Part shown: piece after piece, positions 53,158 through 63,960 of the stretch
How the letters are laid out: the number at the start of each line of letters is the position of its first letter
Position numbering within the stretch: the first letter of the stretch is position 1
Origin: Arthrobotrys musiformis
Lineage: Eukaryota; Ascomycota; Orbiliomycetes; Orbiliales; Orbiliaceae
DNA length: 64,000 bases
Assembly: GCA_036971715.1 (NCBI GenBank)
Contig: JAVHJL010000012.1
Location: 1,364,001 to 1,428,000 of the forward strand
Direction: 5' to 3'
Translations under genes and position numbers: made by a program
The notes under the pieces: model-generated
What the model saw: only the letters and a program-made list of their open reading frames with translations
Databases searched by the model: none
What the model was told of the DNA's origin: nothing

Positions 53158-54017
53158 CTAGCTATCACGTAGATCGATCCTGCTCAAACAGCGAGAAGAA
53201 TAAACCCAGATGAGACTTACCTTTGCTTCGAGTTGTCATCAGCCTCTTCAGTTTTGAACCAAAATAACTGACGGTAAGCGGTTTCTGTAATTTGAAAGGT
53301 GGCAATTGAGGTTTGCCAGTCACTAGGAAAAGCGCAATCTTGGAGAGTTACACCACCGAGCCAATATGACCTTTTTGGCAGGGCTTTGCCCAATACCTTC
53401 TCTACAGCCTCAAGTTGTTCGAAAGGGGGGACTTTCTCCCACGTAAGACACTGGGGCTTCGTAGACCGAGTAATGCCTTCGTTCACGATCATGAACTAGT
53501 TCAGGGTATAATTTTATGAGGATACAGACTATAGCTCCCAAATTTATGTGCCTCTGCTTACCGAATGCTCTTGTGAGCCAGGGCGCTCGTAATCTCCTAA
53601 TGGGTTCGCGATGACCTTATAGGCGCTCCATACAGAGTTGGCAGGAGATTTAGCCGCGGTGATACCTGCTAGCGCCTTGAGAATGTTACCGCCAGTTGGG
53701 GTCCCGCTCAAGCAAGTTTTCGCGTAGTATCCAGGGTTTTCATTCTTATTCAAGCCTATATACGCGATTACCCCCCGATTAGTAAGGTAAACTTGTCGCG
53801 ACCTTTAGCCACCACTTGGGGTTTTGCTATAGACGAGGAATGTCGCGTGGTACTAGAGTCTGGGTCAAGACTCACACATGCGAATGTTTCCCCACTTCTT
53901 AGATTCTACGTTCTCGCGAGTAATTGTTGCAGGCACAGACTTCACCGCATCTTGGGGCCTAGCGATGACGAGCCCGACGGAAAACAAAGATGAAATGAGA
54001 AGAGGCGAGAGATGCAT
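53158..54017 (-). CDS. secreted protein, effector candidate, three to four exons
   Basis: ATG at 54017 opens a signal peptide (LSPLLISSLFSVGLVIARPQ). Introns at 53756-53875 (GTGAGT donor, TACTAAT branch, ATATAG) and 53496-53561 (GTAAGC...ACTAG) restore phase exactly. The mature part reads RMC-LNKNENPGYYAKTC, SVWSAYKVIANPLGDYERPG, PQCLTWEKVPPFEQLEA and LGGVTLQDCAFPSDWQTS, with four Cys. The frame ends at TAA 53217 (204 aa). A GTAAGT at 53220 could splice on to end at 53158, but that intron would be only 41 nt. No known domain. Upstream and downstream genes are decayed. Confidence 0.65.
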
Positions 54018-54019
54018 CT

Positions 54020-54340
54020 GGAAATAAAATTAAAAATAGATGTCTTGAATGAAAGATAGAGTAGAATTTCTGGTGTGAAAGGTGCTAAAGTGCGGTGGGA
54101 CTATACTACTATTATACCCCAGCACCCGTCTTCTAGAATGTTTGAGCTATGTTTTGAGCTTTCGAGGCGTAGATCTGGGTTAAGTACAATTTAAATCTGG
54201 TAACTAATTAACGCGGTTACAATGTTTTGCGTCCGCCAAGTTAACCGGTTTTCGGACCCACAAATACAAACCTAGCTAACTATAGCGTTATAACTAGCCG
54301 ATTGAAGATAAAAGTCTCATCCGGCGTGTATATAACCTTC
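54020..54340. other. upstream spacer of the secreted-protein gene
   Basis: No gene. No convincing TATA box in the first 100 bp. Confidence 0.3.
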
Positions 54341-54341
54341 A

Positions 54342-54444
54342 AGAATTGTTAGAATTGTTAGAATTGTTAGAATTGTTAGAATTGTTAGAATTGTTAGAAT
54401 TGTTAGAATTGTTAGAATTGTTAGAATTGTTAATTGTTAGAATT
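54342..54444. repeat. 9-bp minisatellite (ttagaattg)n
   Basis: About eleven copies, one unit shortened at the end. Differs by one base from the ttataattg array at 23809. Confidence 0.95.
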
Positions 54445-54473
54445 CAGGGGCATTCGCTATCGGGTGAATTCAG

Positions 54474-54975
54474 GTGGCGTTTGTGAAAAAAAAATTAAAA
54501 TTAAAATTAAAGAAAAAAGTTAACATTAACAGGACAGATCCTTATCAGAATCTTTCAGGTTTAATTGATCCGGACGATCAAGCGCATTATTCGGATAATA
54601 CTTCAGAAAATCCGGAAATCAGGCGTGTGTCTGTCCTAGATTGTTATGAAGATGTATCTCGTTTTCCTACACCAAATAAATCCCCGTCAAGCATAACGTC
54701 AACATCAATGACGGCGATGGGGAAATTATCATCCCTTTGCTACTGGGACCACTTAAGGCACTGGCAGTGGAATCGTTTGAACAGGCCTTTACCCGTTCTT
54801 AATCGTTCGCCAAAACTTATCACCTCCAGAATTACATAGTAGACCATCGGTACCAGTGGTATGAAGAGATTAATAAATTTATATCTCGTCAACGTTGGAC
54901 CAACGAAGAACTTTTCCGGGGTTTTATTATTAAAAATCTCAACATAGAATATGACCGATGGAGGTGGGCCTAGAC
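54474..54975 (+). pseudogene. unidentified coding fossil
   Basis: One frame (54474-54839, GTG start) contains NLSGLIDPDDQAHYSDNTSE and RRVSVLDCYEDVSRFPTPNK. Near 54710 the coding character moves to another frame: GPLKALAVESFEQAFTRS, stop, YHLQNYIVDHRYQWYEEINK, FISRQRWTNEELFRGFI, then TAG. The switch implies an indel or intron. It may be a retroelement Gag. Family not recognised. Confidence 0.4.
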
Positions 54976-54979
54976 AGGC

Positions 54980-55480
54980 CGTCCAAGATGTACAATACTA
55001 AAAACATTTATATTGGGGGCACTGGCATAAACGAGCTACGGCGTAGGGTGGCTGGGTCGAACTCTACCGCCAACAAATCGTAGAGGCTAACCTCTATGGG
55101 CTTTTGGGTCAGCTGAATTCGCGTCAGTTTCGTTCAACACAACGCGTTCAAAATTAATAGGACCTTCCTTGTAGGTTGGGCTAGGCGTATGGAGTTCACG
55201 TGTACACGTGTTCTGTGGTATTTTGGTTTTCAACACATCTTGGCATTTCTGTGATTCTATAATGTTTTCACCAGCGCCATTCTTTTGTATAAGGGCATAT
55301 TCTTTATAGGCGTACCGCTGATGGGGCAGTTGAGTGCTGCTTGGCTCTGAGTAAGCCTATCTGTAACCTCACATTAACACCATCAACAATCAAGACAAGT
55401 TCCTCCCACCAAAATTAACCAAAATAGTATCGAGAGAAATTCAAACTGCCTTACAACCCCAATTAGTCGTGTTAAACAAT
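54980..55480. other. non-coding stretch
   Basis: No ORF or repeat recognised. Confidence 0.35.
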
Positions 55481-55539
55481 TGGTTTTGAGAATAAGCGAA
55501 GCAACGGCAGGGTTAGATTTTGAAGATGAACCCGACCAG

Positions 55540-55886
55540 AAGCCGAATACGTCACAGTAAAAGGGAAAGTAGATTACCTAGCTGAGGGAGTTTTGGAGGC
55601 TGTTCGCGATTGGGCTTGTAATCGTGTTTGGTTACTAAATGGCTTTAGTAGTGGCTTGATAGTAAATAAAAAAAATATTATCCGAAACTCCTTCAGTTTA
55701 ACTACTGCCGTTGTTGACTCCTATCGCTTTACGAAGTCTCAGATTCGATATATTAATAGAGGCATTACTATTGAGTCTCTGGACTCAGGCATATTATTAC
55801 TAGAAAATCATATCTGCACCCTGAAGTATGTAGGAATGAAGATTAAGGTGAGAATGGAATTGTCTTTGCAAAGCTCTATGGACTAA
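55540..55886 (+). pseudogene. unidentified coding fragment
   Basis: A continuous frame from about 55535 (TVKGKVDYLAEGVLEAVRDW, CNRVWLLNGFSSGLIVNKKN) to TAA at 55886, about 115 codons, without ATG at the left. The style (repeated hydrophobic strands) is protein-like. It could be the same decayed gene as at 54.5 kb. No homology recognised. Confidence 0.35.
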
Positions 55887-55957
55887 GACATGGCACTCGG
55901 TCTCACTCTTTGTGCGGTCTGGGTACGAGACCACATGGTTTGATGTTGGCTTAATTT

Positions 55958-55982
55958 GGGGGGGGGGGGGGGGGGGGGGGGG
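55958..55982. repeat. homopolymer G25
   Basis: Uninterrupted run of 25 G, the longest G tract in the window. Confidence 0.95.
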
Positions 55983-56124
55983 TTGAGGCCCTTTGGAACT
56001 ACGTTTCCCTTCATATGATATATAATAGCACTAAATCCTCGACCTTTATAAAGAAAGGTCTAGCTATCTCAAAGTGCGTTAGAGACGTTATTTTGGAAAC
56101 AGCCGCTTTGATATATTCATATGT

Positions 56125-56382
56125 TCAAGTTGACTCCAACTGGTCATTGGGTTTACCTTTGTTGGGCTCTAAAGCCTTGGCTTTGGGTTGAGACTTCGCC
56201 TTTCTGGGCGCGTTCTTCAACAGCAAGGTTCCCAGCCTCATCAAGGGTTCCGCGGCCGCTGCGAACATCGGGCAGTATTGTTGGAGGTAGCTTGTTATGT
56301 TTATATATATCTCAAGTTCCTTAAGGGTTTTGAGGAAGTCTAAATGAGTGATTGTAGCCAGTTTTTCTGTCGTAGTATACAT
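56125..56382 (-). mobile_element. Gypsy RT/RNase H connection fragment
   Basis: An 85-codon frame reads ATITHLDFLKTLKELEIYIN and QQYCPMFAAAAEPLMRLGTL, then basic KNAPRKAKSQPKAK. It corresponds to the segment after the RT catalytic core (compare FLGLTGWYRKF at 4.7 kb). Flanks carry no further pol. Confidence 0.75.
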
Positions 56383-56389
56383 GCTAAAA

Positions 56390-57360
56390 TGATTGATAAC
56401 CTGTTTTAGAACTATATGGTTGTGGAAGCTGATGTAGTATTTCTTTACGTTTAGGGCTATAGCTACATTGTTGGCGTTGAGTCTAGATAATACTTCACAA
56501 TCAGACTAGGCATGATTAAGCACATCATATATAAATTATGTCCTCTTGTAATGTTTCCAGGGTTTCCCCAACAACTTAAACTTGGATCTATTATCACGAC
56601 GCATTATAATATAATACAAAGAAAGAGTTGAATTCTAATTAATATGGATTTCAATTTATCTGTTATATCATCCACATAGACCTTGGTTTGCTTCAGCTTA
56701 TATAAAATGGACTTAACCTCACGTTCGAGATGCTGGATTGAACCGCAGGCACCCATAGGTGCCACCCTCATTTAGTCGGCGCCCCTGTGGCTTATGATGG
56801 TAAGCTTCCACCAGTCTTCAGAGGCAACGCCCAACTAATAAAAGGACGCGGTTAGGTCCAAGCAGAACATCGCGAAGCATCCTTTTAGCCAATTAATTAT
56901 CTTATACATCACCAGCGATTCCGGAGGATTATAACTTGCGAACCGGAACAAGAATAATAACAAGCATAAATGCAAATCCAAACAATACCACTGGTAGAAA
57001 TGGTGATAGAGCCAAGGATAGTATCCATCTTGCTTGTAACTTCAATTTTCCTTCAAGTGCAACAGCTATATTTTCCAACTACCAGTTAGTCTTATAATAA
57101 GAGGGAGTTCCAAGATATAATGCTGACTTTCCCAAAATAGGGTTAAAATTACGACACGAAGTTCGAAAGACTCGCCATGGAGTGAGTTCTTCAAGACTTT
57201 CTACAATACATGATTCCTTCGTACAAAGCAAATAGTAGGACAATATTTTTGGTAAGGCGCTGTGCATACATATACATGCAACCTAATACGCCTATGCTCT
57301 GCATTACATTAAATCCAACTGGAAGAATGTTTGTCGCCAGAGCGTCTTGTCGTGGGCTGA
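56390..57360. other. possible eroded retroelement flank, no gene
   Basis: Minus-strand frames near 56690-56900 hint at further RT-like fragments but stops prevent a call. AT-rich. Confidence 0.3.
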
Positions 57361-57364
57361 TGAT

Positions 57365-58290
57365 TTAATAGAAAACTTGCCACTTTTCCTTGGCAATGCT
57401 TCCACATATGGGGCAGATATCAATAGTAGCGGTACACCATTGACAAATAACGAGGTGGCGGCACGGAACTAGCACTAGTACCTTCTTCAGTGAATGCCAC
57501 ATGGAGCAGCAGCGTTTGAAACTTACACATATCTGAAATTTGGCTAGAGCAAACCTTGCAATCGACCCTAATTTTCATGTCCTCTTCCTTCATACTATCG
57601 GGGCGTTCAGGACTCTCCAGTGTTCTCCCATCACCATCATTACTCACGTACGTCCAGGAATTACGATTATGAGGTGGGCGAGGAGAGTATCGGGGAGGCG
57701 AGGCTGTTGCGAGAGATTCGGCACTAGGGTTGAGGACGGGAAGTGGGAGCCGCCGACTACTAGGGGGAATTATATCAAGATGCGGCAAATGGCCGTGAGT
57801 TTGTCGGTTAAGGAGTGGAGGTGAAGAACGCATATTTCTCCTCCGGTCCTCTGTCACGTATCCATCTTCGCGCTGTGTAGGGAGTGTCGTCCAGCTATCC
57901 CGGGGGAGTTAGCGAGTGTAGAGTAGCTACACAATCAGCCGACGCTTACGTTGCACCAACTTGATCCCAATATTCCATCCGCGGAGGTAAGTACGCTTGT
58001 CTCGAAAATGATGAATTGACGGAGTAGCGCGAGCGCGCCTCGCCTCTGAACGGTAAATGAGAGTTTTGTCGACGGCATAAATAATAGTCTGTCGGAACGT
58101 CGGTACTTGACATGTCGTTCACAGTGTTCAATACCGGCGTTGGAGTTCCACCAAAATTGTAACTACTGGAAGACCCATCAGGAAGTAGCCTTCGAAACTC
58201 CCACTCGGACTCATTCCTCTCCCGAAGTTGGCGCCGTCGATCTAGCCATCCGATGTCAGCAGTCTACCTCGTCGGCTCGAATCTAAAATG
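57365..58290 (-). CDS. C3HC4 RING-finger protein
   Basis: Open from about 58290 (a TAG lies in frame just upstream, with a further frame to 58446). Seen in order: DIGWLDRRRQLRERNESEWE, a Ser/Pro-rich middle, a 55-nt intron at 57895-57949 (GTAAGC...GCTAAC...GATAG), and a C-terminal RING: CKVCSSQISD, then LVPCRHLVICQWC and CPICGS, ending at TAA 57365. RING domains act as E3 ubiquitin ligases. Between CKVC...ISD and the PCRH part there is an insert near 57480-57525 that looks like an intron (GTGTAAGT...GAAG), but no canonical pair restores the frame. A 1-nt indel or unusual splice is implied. The true start exon is unresolved. Confidence 0.65.
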
Positions 58291-58291
58291 A

Positions 58292-58446
58292 GTGAACTTT
58301 GAAGAATCATCATAGCATACCAACCACGTCTCTATTGGATTCGTAATCTGTATAACTACCTTCTCCATTTTGCAGATTGGAGTCAATACTACGTATAGAT
58401 CCTTCCATACTGATATGTTCTGGTGGTAGTGTCGACAGCTAAGCAA
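58292..58446 (-). CDS. possible upstream exon of the RING gene
   Basis: Same frame as the RING gene, separated only by TAG at about 58265 (FRFEPTR before it). It includes YVVLTPICKMEKVVIQITNP. A gtag acceptor overlaps the TAG, so an intron starting at GTATGC (about 58325) is possible. Confidence 0.3.
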
Positions 58447-58535
58447 ACTTTCCCACTGAATTCAATGGAGAAGTGAATGAATTTTTGAGAAAGAAGTCCC
58501 GACATCTGTCATTTAGAGGAACGCCCCCTGATCGT

Positions 58536-58591
58536 AAATTGTTGGAAATTGTTGGAAATTGTTGGAAATTGTTGGAAATTGTTGGTTTAAA

Positions 58592-58624
<33 letters not shown>
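58536..58624. repeat. 10-bp minisatellite (gttggaaatt)n followed by A25
   Basis: Five copies of gttggaaatt at 58536-58585, then a poly(A) run at about 58601-58624. Confidence 0.9.
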
Positions 58625-58629
58625 CTAGC

Positions 58630-59590
58630 GGTGATACCTGTTAATAGAATTATATGTTAGTTTGAAGTGTTATATCAAAAAATTGACCGAGTAAAAATTC
58701 GTTATCGCCAAAATTCTCGCATATAAAAAGTTTGAATATAGTAGTAAACACCCGTCGATAAATTATTAATAACAGTTTATTTATACAAAGAAAAAGTTAC
58801 CGACACAAAGATAAGATCCCGGCAGCCTGAGCCTGAGCCTGAGCCGTTTCTTCATTTCGGGATGTTGTTGTTCGAGACCCCCGCCTTCGGTGGGTTCCCG
58901 GGTCTGCCAGTGGTTTACCAATTATTCTTTTTTCCGAAGTTCAACCAAAAGCCCAGTACTTACTTTCAAATACTCAAAAAGTTAATGGTCCCAAATGAGC
59001 TGCACGATGCCCAAACTCGGGCCAAATGTAGCGCCACAAGTTAAGCGATTTTTCCAATGTCTAAAATGCTGAGAATACCTGCAGTAGGAGGCCATTTCCT
59101 GGGTTGATAACTAGACATCTTTTTTAAATTTTCCGTATCCTTTAAGGAGCATCTGATATCTGGTCTCATTTTACGTGATAGACAATCATGATCGTAGCTT
59201 CAAAGTTTTTTTTAATCCAGACACGTAGGTGATGTACAACCCCGGGCTGGGTACGAGACAAGTAGGTGATGCAAAAACAAATTCCTTGACCAAACTATAT
59301 CTAAGGAAACCTCAGCTTGCAACTAAATTTACATTACTCCGTACGTGCCTTGATATACCCTAGGCCTTGCTCCTACTAGCGCCTAGATTCAAGGCTAAAT
59401 TATATCATTAACAAAACACAGTGGCATTCGCTTAAGAAACCAGTCCGCATTACAGCCACCCCACGCATCAAGTTCCTCGACTTGCCGCTGTCTATTCGGG
59501 GGGGGGGGGTTTAGGTAAGTTGGAATAGTCTAGCTGCTTTGTAGAATCACTTTTCATTTCCCTGAGGCCCCGAGAGAGCAAAGACCTTTT
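58630..59590. other. non-coding stretch with short dispersed repeats
   Basis: gagcctgagcctgagcc near 58828. gagaatacctgcagtaggag near 59072 is shared with 28650. gggctgggtacgagac near 59243 is shared with 55918. Frame 58862-59044 has no motif. Confidence 0.4.
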
Positions 59591-59635
59591 AGAAGTGCTA
59601 TCTCGCTGGAAGATTGTGACGCGACCAAACTCAAG

Positions 59636-59995
59636 TTACTGGTCATTTTCGAAATCCCGAAAACCGTCACTGGAGTTTCCGTTGACGGAGCTCCAGCTGC
59701 CTTGGTCGATAGTTATCGCGTACTCGTCTTCAGCATATTCATTAGCTCCTTTACCGGGTAGCTTGAGTTTGTCGCTGGCTGCCCTTTGTGGATTATCAGG
59801 AGTACCGGAATCATTTCTGGGAACGCAGCTAGGATCCGAGGGAGAGGCATCAGATAAACCAAGGCCGATTATTGATGCCATATTTTCTTCCAATGGGGTA
59901 AAGGCGTCTACAGCTGCCTCTTCCGAGAGTGATATTTTTCGAAGGTCTGATAGTCTTCGAAATACGGCCGGAATCGTGAGACTAGGCGGAACCTC
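59636..59995 (-). CDS. unidentified acidic exon, 120 codons
   Basis: Open minus-strand frame ending TAA at 59636. It reads PPSLTIPAVFRRLSDLRKIS, LSEEAAVDAFTPLEENMASI and a Ser/Asn/Asp-rich tail (SVNGNSSDGFRDFEND). It has better amino-acid balance than the overlapping plus-strand frame. There is no ATG at the left edge, and a further frame (TYKTGGGFCWRWETPELFF, about 60110-60035) suggests an upstream exon. Not recognised. Confidence 0.4.
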   Translation of the reverse strand, partial: EVPPSLTIPAVFRRLSDLRKISLSEEAAVDAFTPLEENMASIIGLGLSDASPSDPSCVPRNDSGTPDNPQRAASDKLKLPGKGANEYAEDEYAITIDQGSWSSVNGNSSDGFRDFENDQ

Positions 59996-60352
59996 TTACC
60001 TTGGACAGTAGATTTAATGAATCCACCCTACAATTTGTTGGTGCGGAAGAATAACTCTGGAGTCTCCCAACGCCAGCAGAATCCGCCTCCTGTTTTATAA
60101 GTGAATGGATTAGAAGAGCTAGTACGTACTAGAATACTGGCTACCTTATCTTATACACGGTGAAATCGAATGGTGTTTGTTTTGTATGGAGCTTACAGAG
60201 GGTTCTCGCACTCACTGGCCCACATATATAAGGGAATCCCGGGACCTCAGGTATATTTTGAGCGTCGACCTTGCATTGACCGTGTCGTTGATGCTGATAA
60301 ATGAGAGCATGATAATAATCAAAAATGCGAATCTAGAGGCTGTAAACATTCA

Positions 60353-60568
60353 TTGAGCGATCAGCATCGAGTAACCCGATTATTAAGGTTTGAGTTTGGG
60401 TATGGCTGGAAAGCTCTCAAAGTGGCAGCAGCGGCGGCGACTAAGGATTCCTGGGATTCTCGAGAGGTTCGCGTTGTAATTCCTTCAAGACGTCCTAGTG
60501 GGAGTGCTGGCGTAACGATAGACACCAGACCAGCTCTTCTTAAAGGAGTGGAAGTCATGGGACCATAA
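60353..60568 (+). CDS. uncertain small ORF
   Basis: TTG-initiated frame, Ala/Arg-rich (KALKVAAAAATKDSWDSREV). The minus strand has an equally long frame. Weak. Confidence 0.15.
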   Translation: MSDQHRVTRLLRFEFGYGWKALKVAAAAATKDSWDSREVRVVIPSRRPSGSAGVTIDTRPALLKGVEVMGP

Positions 60569-60942
60569 TTTGGACGTTATAACGGAACAGATAGAGGCGG
60601 TGGGGTCAGTACCCGCCTTGGTGGCTCTGCATTCCGGTGTAAGCCGGCGGCATGCTCACAAACTAGATGGGGGTATTGAAGGCAAAATGTTTAATAATGG
60701 TGTGAAGTTTTTTTTTTTTTTTTTTTCTTTATGGAAAAAAAGGAATATGGGACGGTGCTAGATATTTGAGAAATTGATACTTAAAGTACCTAACTAAGTG
60801 GTTACCGAGGTAGATATGTTATGCAGGACTTTTTCTATGTGTGACAATACATATCTGTAATTTAATGTATTGTTTCGTATTCTCAATTTAATTCTGCTCC
60901 CGTCCAACTATAGTCGCATAGGTGTTTTTTGCTCTGCACGAT

Positions 60943-62038
60943 TTATTTGATGGTAATACCAATCATTACCTCCAATTCTGTAAACCACGCCTTGAAAACA
61001 CTTCCAACTAATTTATGGACCTTTCTCCAAAGTCTTTCGATGCGGGTGTTGTGAACGGACCTTCCAGTTAAAACTGGTTTATGAACATTAATTGCTGCAA
61101 AGAAGATGCATAGCGGTCGCAACTTTAACATTTTCCCCTCCTTTGTCGCGGCGTATTCGAAGAGGTATTCCAAAGGAAATAGGACGGGTGGTATTGCTCG
61201 TGTAGCCAGTGTGACCATGACTCTGGCCGGTTCCAGTTGCAGCTTCAAAGAAGCTGAGAACTGTATCATCGTCCTTGTTATCAGCAGAGCGAAGCCACAT
61301 AATCCTTCTCGAGTATCCATAAACTGCTCCATGAATCCATATTTCCCATCTTCGCAATTTTTCGTGACCATCGAAGTGCCATAATGCGTTTGGGTAAGGG
61401 ACATAGTAGGTACGAACTCGTCAGGGAATAGAAACCCGAGATCAATCGAATAGACCTTATGGATCTACTCTATACATGGAAGAGCAGATTTGTTCTCTGA
61501 TTGGAAGATATTCTTCACTTCGTAAATTACCTCTGATGATTCTAACTCCGGCTGCTGGGAAACATTCGATCTACTTTTCAACCAGAGCGTCCATTTATTC
61601 ATCATTCAGATTCATATTTTGTATATCCTTCATCCGCTTTCTTAGAGTAGGCAAAGAAACGCCAGCCATTTGGGCAATCTCTTGTTTATTGTATCCAGCC
61701 TGCCTAAGATCGAGAACTTGTTGAAGGTCGATTTGGATGATAGGTCTTCCAAGTCCTGGCTGAGGAACATTAAAAAGGTGTGACGATGTAGAATCTATGG
61801 CCACAGAAAACTCTATCATTAGATGTTGGGACCGTCCGGAAGGTGGTTAAGTTTCCAGCTTGGAACTTAAATCGTCGGATTCCTTTTCCAGAAATTCCAA
61901 CATAATTTGCCATTCTCTAATTCTGGTTTGATTATCCGCGGTATAACTAGTGAATGCTTCTTCCAACCATGATAATATACCCTTTATCTTCCGGGTACGT
62001 ATGGTTCTGTCGTAGGTATTCTTGTGCCTGATAAACAC
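60943..62038 (-). pseudogene. integrase-core (DDE) transposase-like gene with HTH, decayed
   Basis: N-terminal frames: RIREWQIMLEFLEKES (62038-61847), then an ATG frame at 61819 with GRPIIQIDLQQVLDLRQAGY and AQMAGVSLPTLRKRM, a helix-turn-helix. After a gap come LRSEEYLPIREQICSSMYRV with stops TAA, TGA, TGA, then YVPYPNALWHFDGHEKLRRW, IWIHGAVYGYSRRIMWLRSA, RRDKGGENVKVA and RSVHNTRIERLWRKVHKLVG. The D...D...E of an integrase core are all present (HFDGH, RDKGG, NTRIE). This family resembles eukaryotic HTH plus integrase-core transposases. Frameshifts and stops make it inactive. Confidence 0.75.
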
Positions 62039-62261
62039 TAGCGCGACAGCTTCCCCAGAAACTATCCATGATGCCGGGACGATGGTGAGAAAGCGGATCC
62101 TCGTAGTAAGTAGCAGCCTGGCTGGCTGGATGGGGCGGGATGGGATGTAGGCAGTTGAGTTGAGGGTGAGACGATGATAGATGATAGGATGATGATGGCG
62201 AGCGCGATGATATCGATGGCTGGCCGATGTTTAAAAGGGGCTTTTAATCTCAACAATACCC

Positions 62262-62801
62262 TTGCACAATATTAAGATCTTGAAGGACATATCGCATATA
62301 GTATATCTAGGGACGCCACCATCAATCACCAACTGGTTGTACCAAGGACTCAAGGCACAACAGAGCACGATTCTCTGCAAAATGCTAGTCGACGAGGCTA
62401 CGGACCAGGAGCTGCTTCTGGATGTTCGTTTGCGGGCGGTATGTTATCATCTTATACATTTCGTTCTCGGCATTTATAACTTATCTCATACCGAACTTCA
62501 AATACCCCTTATAAATTTCAATGCTGACAGACTACCATTAGACTCTACACGATGTAATCAAGATGAAGGGAACTTCATTTTCCGAGGAAGTGCACAGAGT
62601 ATCGTCCGGAAAAGAAGAAGGTTATCTTCCCGCCCAAGGTCGGGTGTAGATCCTACAGTATACCTTGTAAACATTATCCTGGAAGAGCCTACAAATAGGC
62701 TAACAAGCGGCCTTCGACAATGCGTCTATCAGGAAGAAGCTGCAGGCGGAGTTTTCTGGGGAGCTGGCCGGAGGATTTCAGAAATGGATAGAGGGATCTA
62801 A
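62262..62801 (+). CDS. unidentified ORF, 179 codons
   Basis: Begins at TTG. Helical text (KAQQSTILCKMLVDEATDQE, LLLDVRLRAVCYHLIHFVLG) is followed by a basic patch (SIVRKRRRLSSRPRSG). No signal peptide or known domain. The lack of ATG suggests an upstream exon or a fossil. Confidence 0.35.
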   Translation: MHNIKILKDISHIVYLGTPPSITNWLYQGLKAQQSTILCKMLVDEATDQELLLDVRLRAVCYHLIHFVLGIYNLSHTELQIPLINFNADRLPLDSTRCNQDEGNFIFRGSAQSIVRKRRRLSSRPRSGVDPTVYLVNIILEEPTNRLTSGLRQCVYQEEAAGGVFWGAGRRISEMDRGI

Positions 62802-62928
62802 TCGCCGTTACACGAACGCATGGAGGCTATTTCAGGCCCTAGATAGACTGCAGTTCTTAGTTAAAATCCCCACGCCATAATTCTAAAATTCGTACGCATC
62901 TCGCTGTAGACGTATAATTCTCTAATCC

Positions 62929-63339
62929 GTGTGCTATATTTCCGCGTTGTGCTTTTGCTTCGGTATTTCCTCTGACGTCATTCTGGTGTTGCATGTTGTT
63001 GACAACATAAGAAGGTCATATATTGCATTGGTTACGAGACTGGTATATATTATACGAACCGTGAAGGAGATAAAGGAGTGGTCCTTTCATTCGCACGGGA
63101 GAACTAAGGTCTGCAATAATCTTTTTCGCTGGGTGCTTCGTAATCGTGAACAGCTGCACAATATTCAAGTTTTCCCTGGCCTTGTCGGAAGTTGGGGTTA
63201 CCAACACAAAAGTAGATTTTTCGTGGTCCCACAAGCTGGCCTCTTTGGGGAAACTGGAGAACCCTCGAAATACGGACTGCGGTCTGGGATTCCTTTGAGG
63301 AAAAAAAGGAATTCTCAACCCGGAACCGAGATGGCCTAG
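62929..63339 (+). CDS. unidentified ORF, 136 codons
   Basis: GTG start. The N-terminal hydrophobic stretch could be a membrane helix (YISALCFCFGISSDVILVL). The minus strand also has a 100-codon frame here, so strand is uncertain. Confidence 0.2.
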   Translation: MCYISALCFCFGISSDVILVLHVVDNIRRSYIALVTRLVYIIRTVKEIKEWSFHSHGRTKVCNNLFRWVLRNREQLHNIQVFPGLVGSWGYQHKSRFFVVPQAGLFGETGEPSKYGLRSGIPLRKKRNSQPGTEMA

Positions 63340-63479
63340 TTATGATAATTCGGGATAGTAGAGATCAGGCCTTCGAAGATGCTTATATAATAACTTTTTT
63401 TCCGAATTAAATATTTTTGTTTGCAAACGAATGTTTTCACGCACATATTATCAACTGAAAAACTTCTCTGATATTACAT

Positions 63480-63960
63480 GTGCTAAACTCCGGTTATTTA
63501 CGGAACATGCTAATCACACACCCATGGAAAGTGGCGTCCAATTTACACCCATGTCAATTGTTTAAAGCTTGCGAGAGGAGTTAACTCTCACACCCGTATT
63601 TCAGAATTTCAGAGTTAGATGTTTAAAATTATAAACATCTACAAACATGTCACGCATAAATGTCTACGAACAACAACAAAAGTGACAAACACGACAAACA
63701 CAACAAACACGACAAACACATCTACAAAACGTCTACAAACACATTTACAAGCACGTCTACAAACACGTCTACGAATACGTCTATAAAATAAAATAAAACA
63801 AAATAAAATAGTTTGATTTTCGTTTGAGAATCGATGTGACGACGTTTATGTTCGTAAAGAATTTAGAGCTATGCTATTCAGACACCCACGCAAAGTGGCG
63901 TTCTAATTTACACCCATGCTATCGTCCATATTCAGTAAGAAAGCTGGTTTGACACAACAA
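63480..63960. repeat. tandem (acaaacacg)n tract flanked by a duplicated motif
   Basis: cacccatggaaagtggcgtc and caatttacacccatg near 63520-63560 reappear diverged near 63890-63930. Between them, units like gacaaacac and cgtctacaaaca repeat from 63640 to 63785, then (aaaat)n. Confidence 0.65.

Noticed and set aside
54342..54444. CRISPR-like or telomere-like array
   Set aside because: 9-bp units are contiguous with no spacers and do not match a telomere repeat. It is a minisatellite.
59595..60011. 138-codon plus-strand ORF
   Set aside because: Low-complexity Ser/Leu text. The minus strand has a better balanced open frame ending at 59636.
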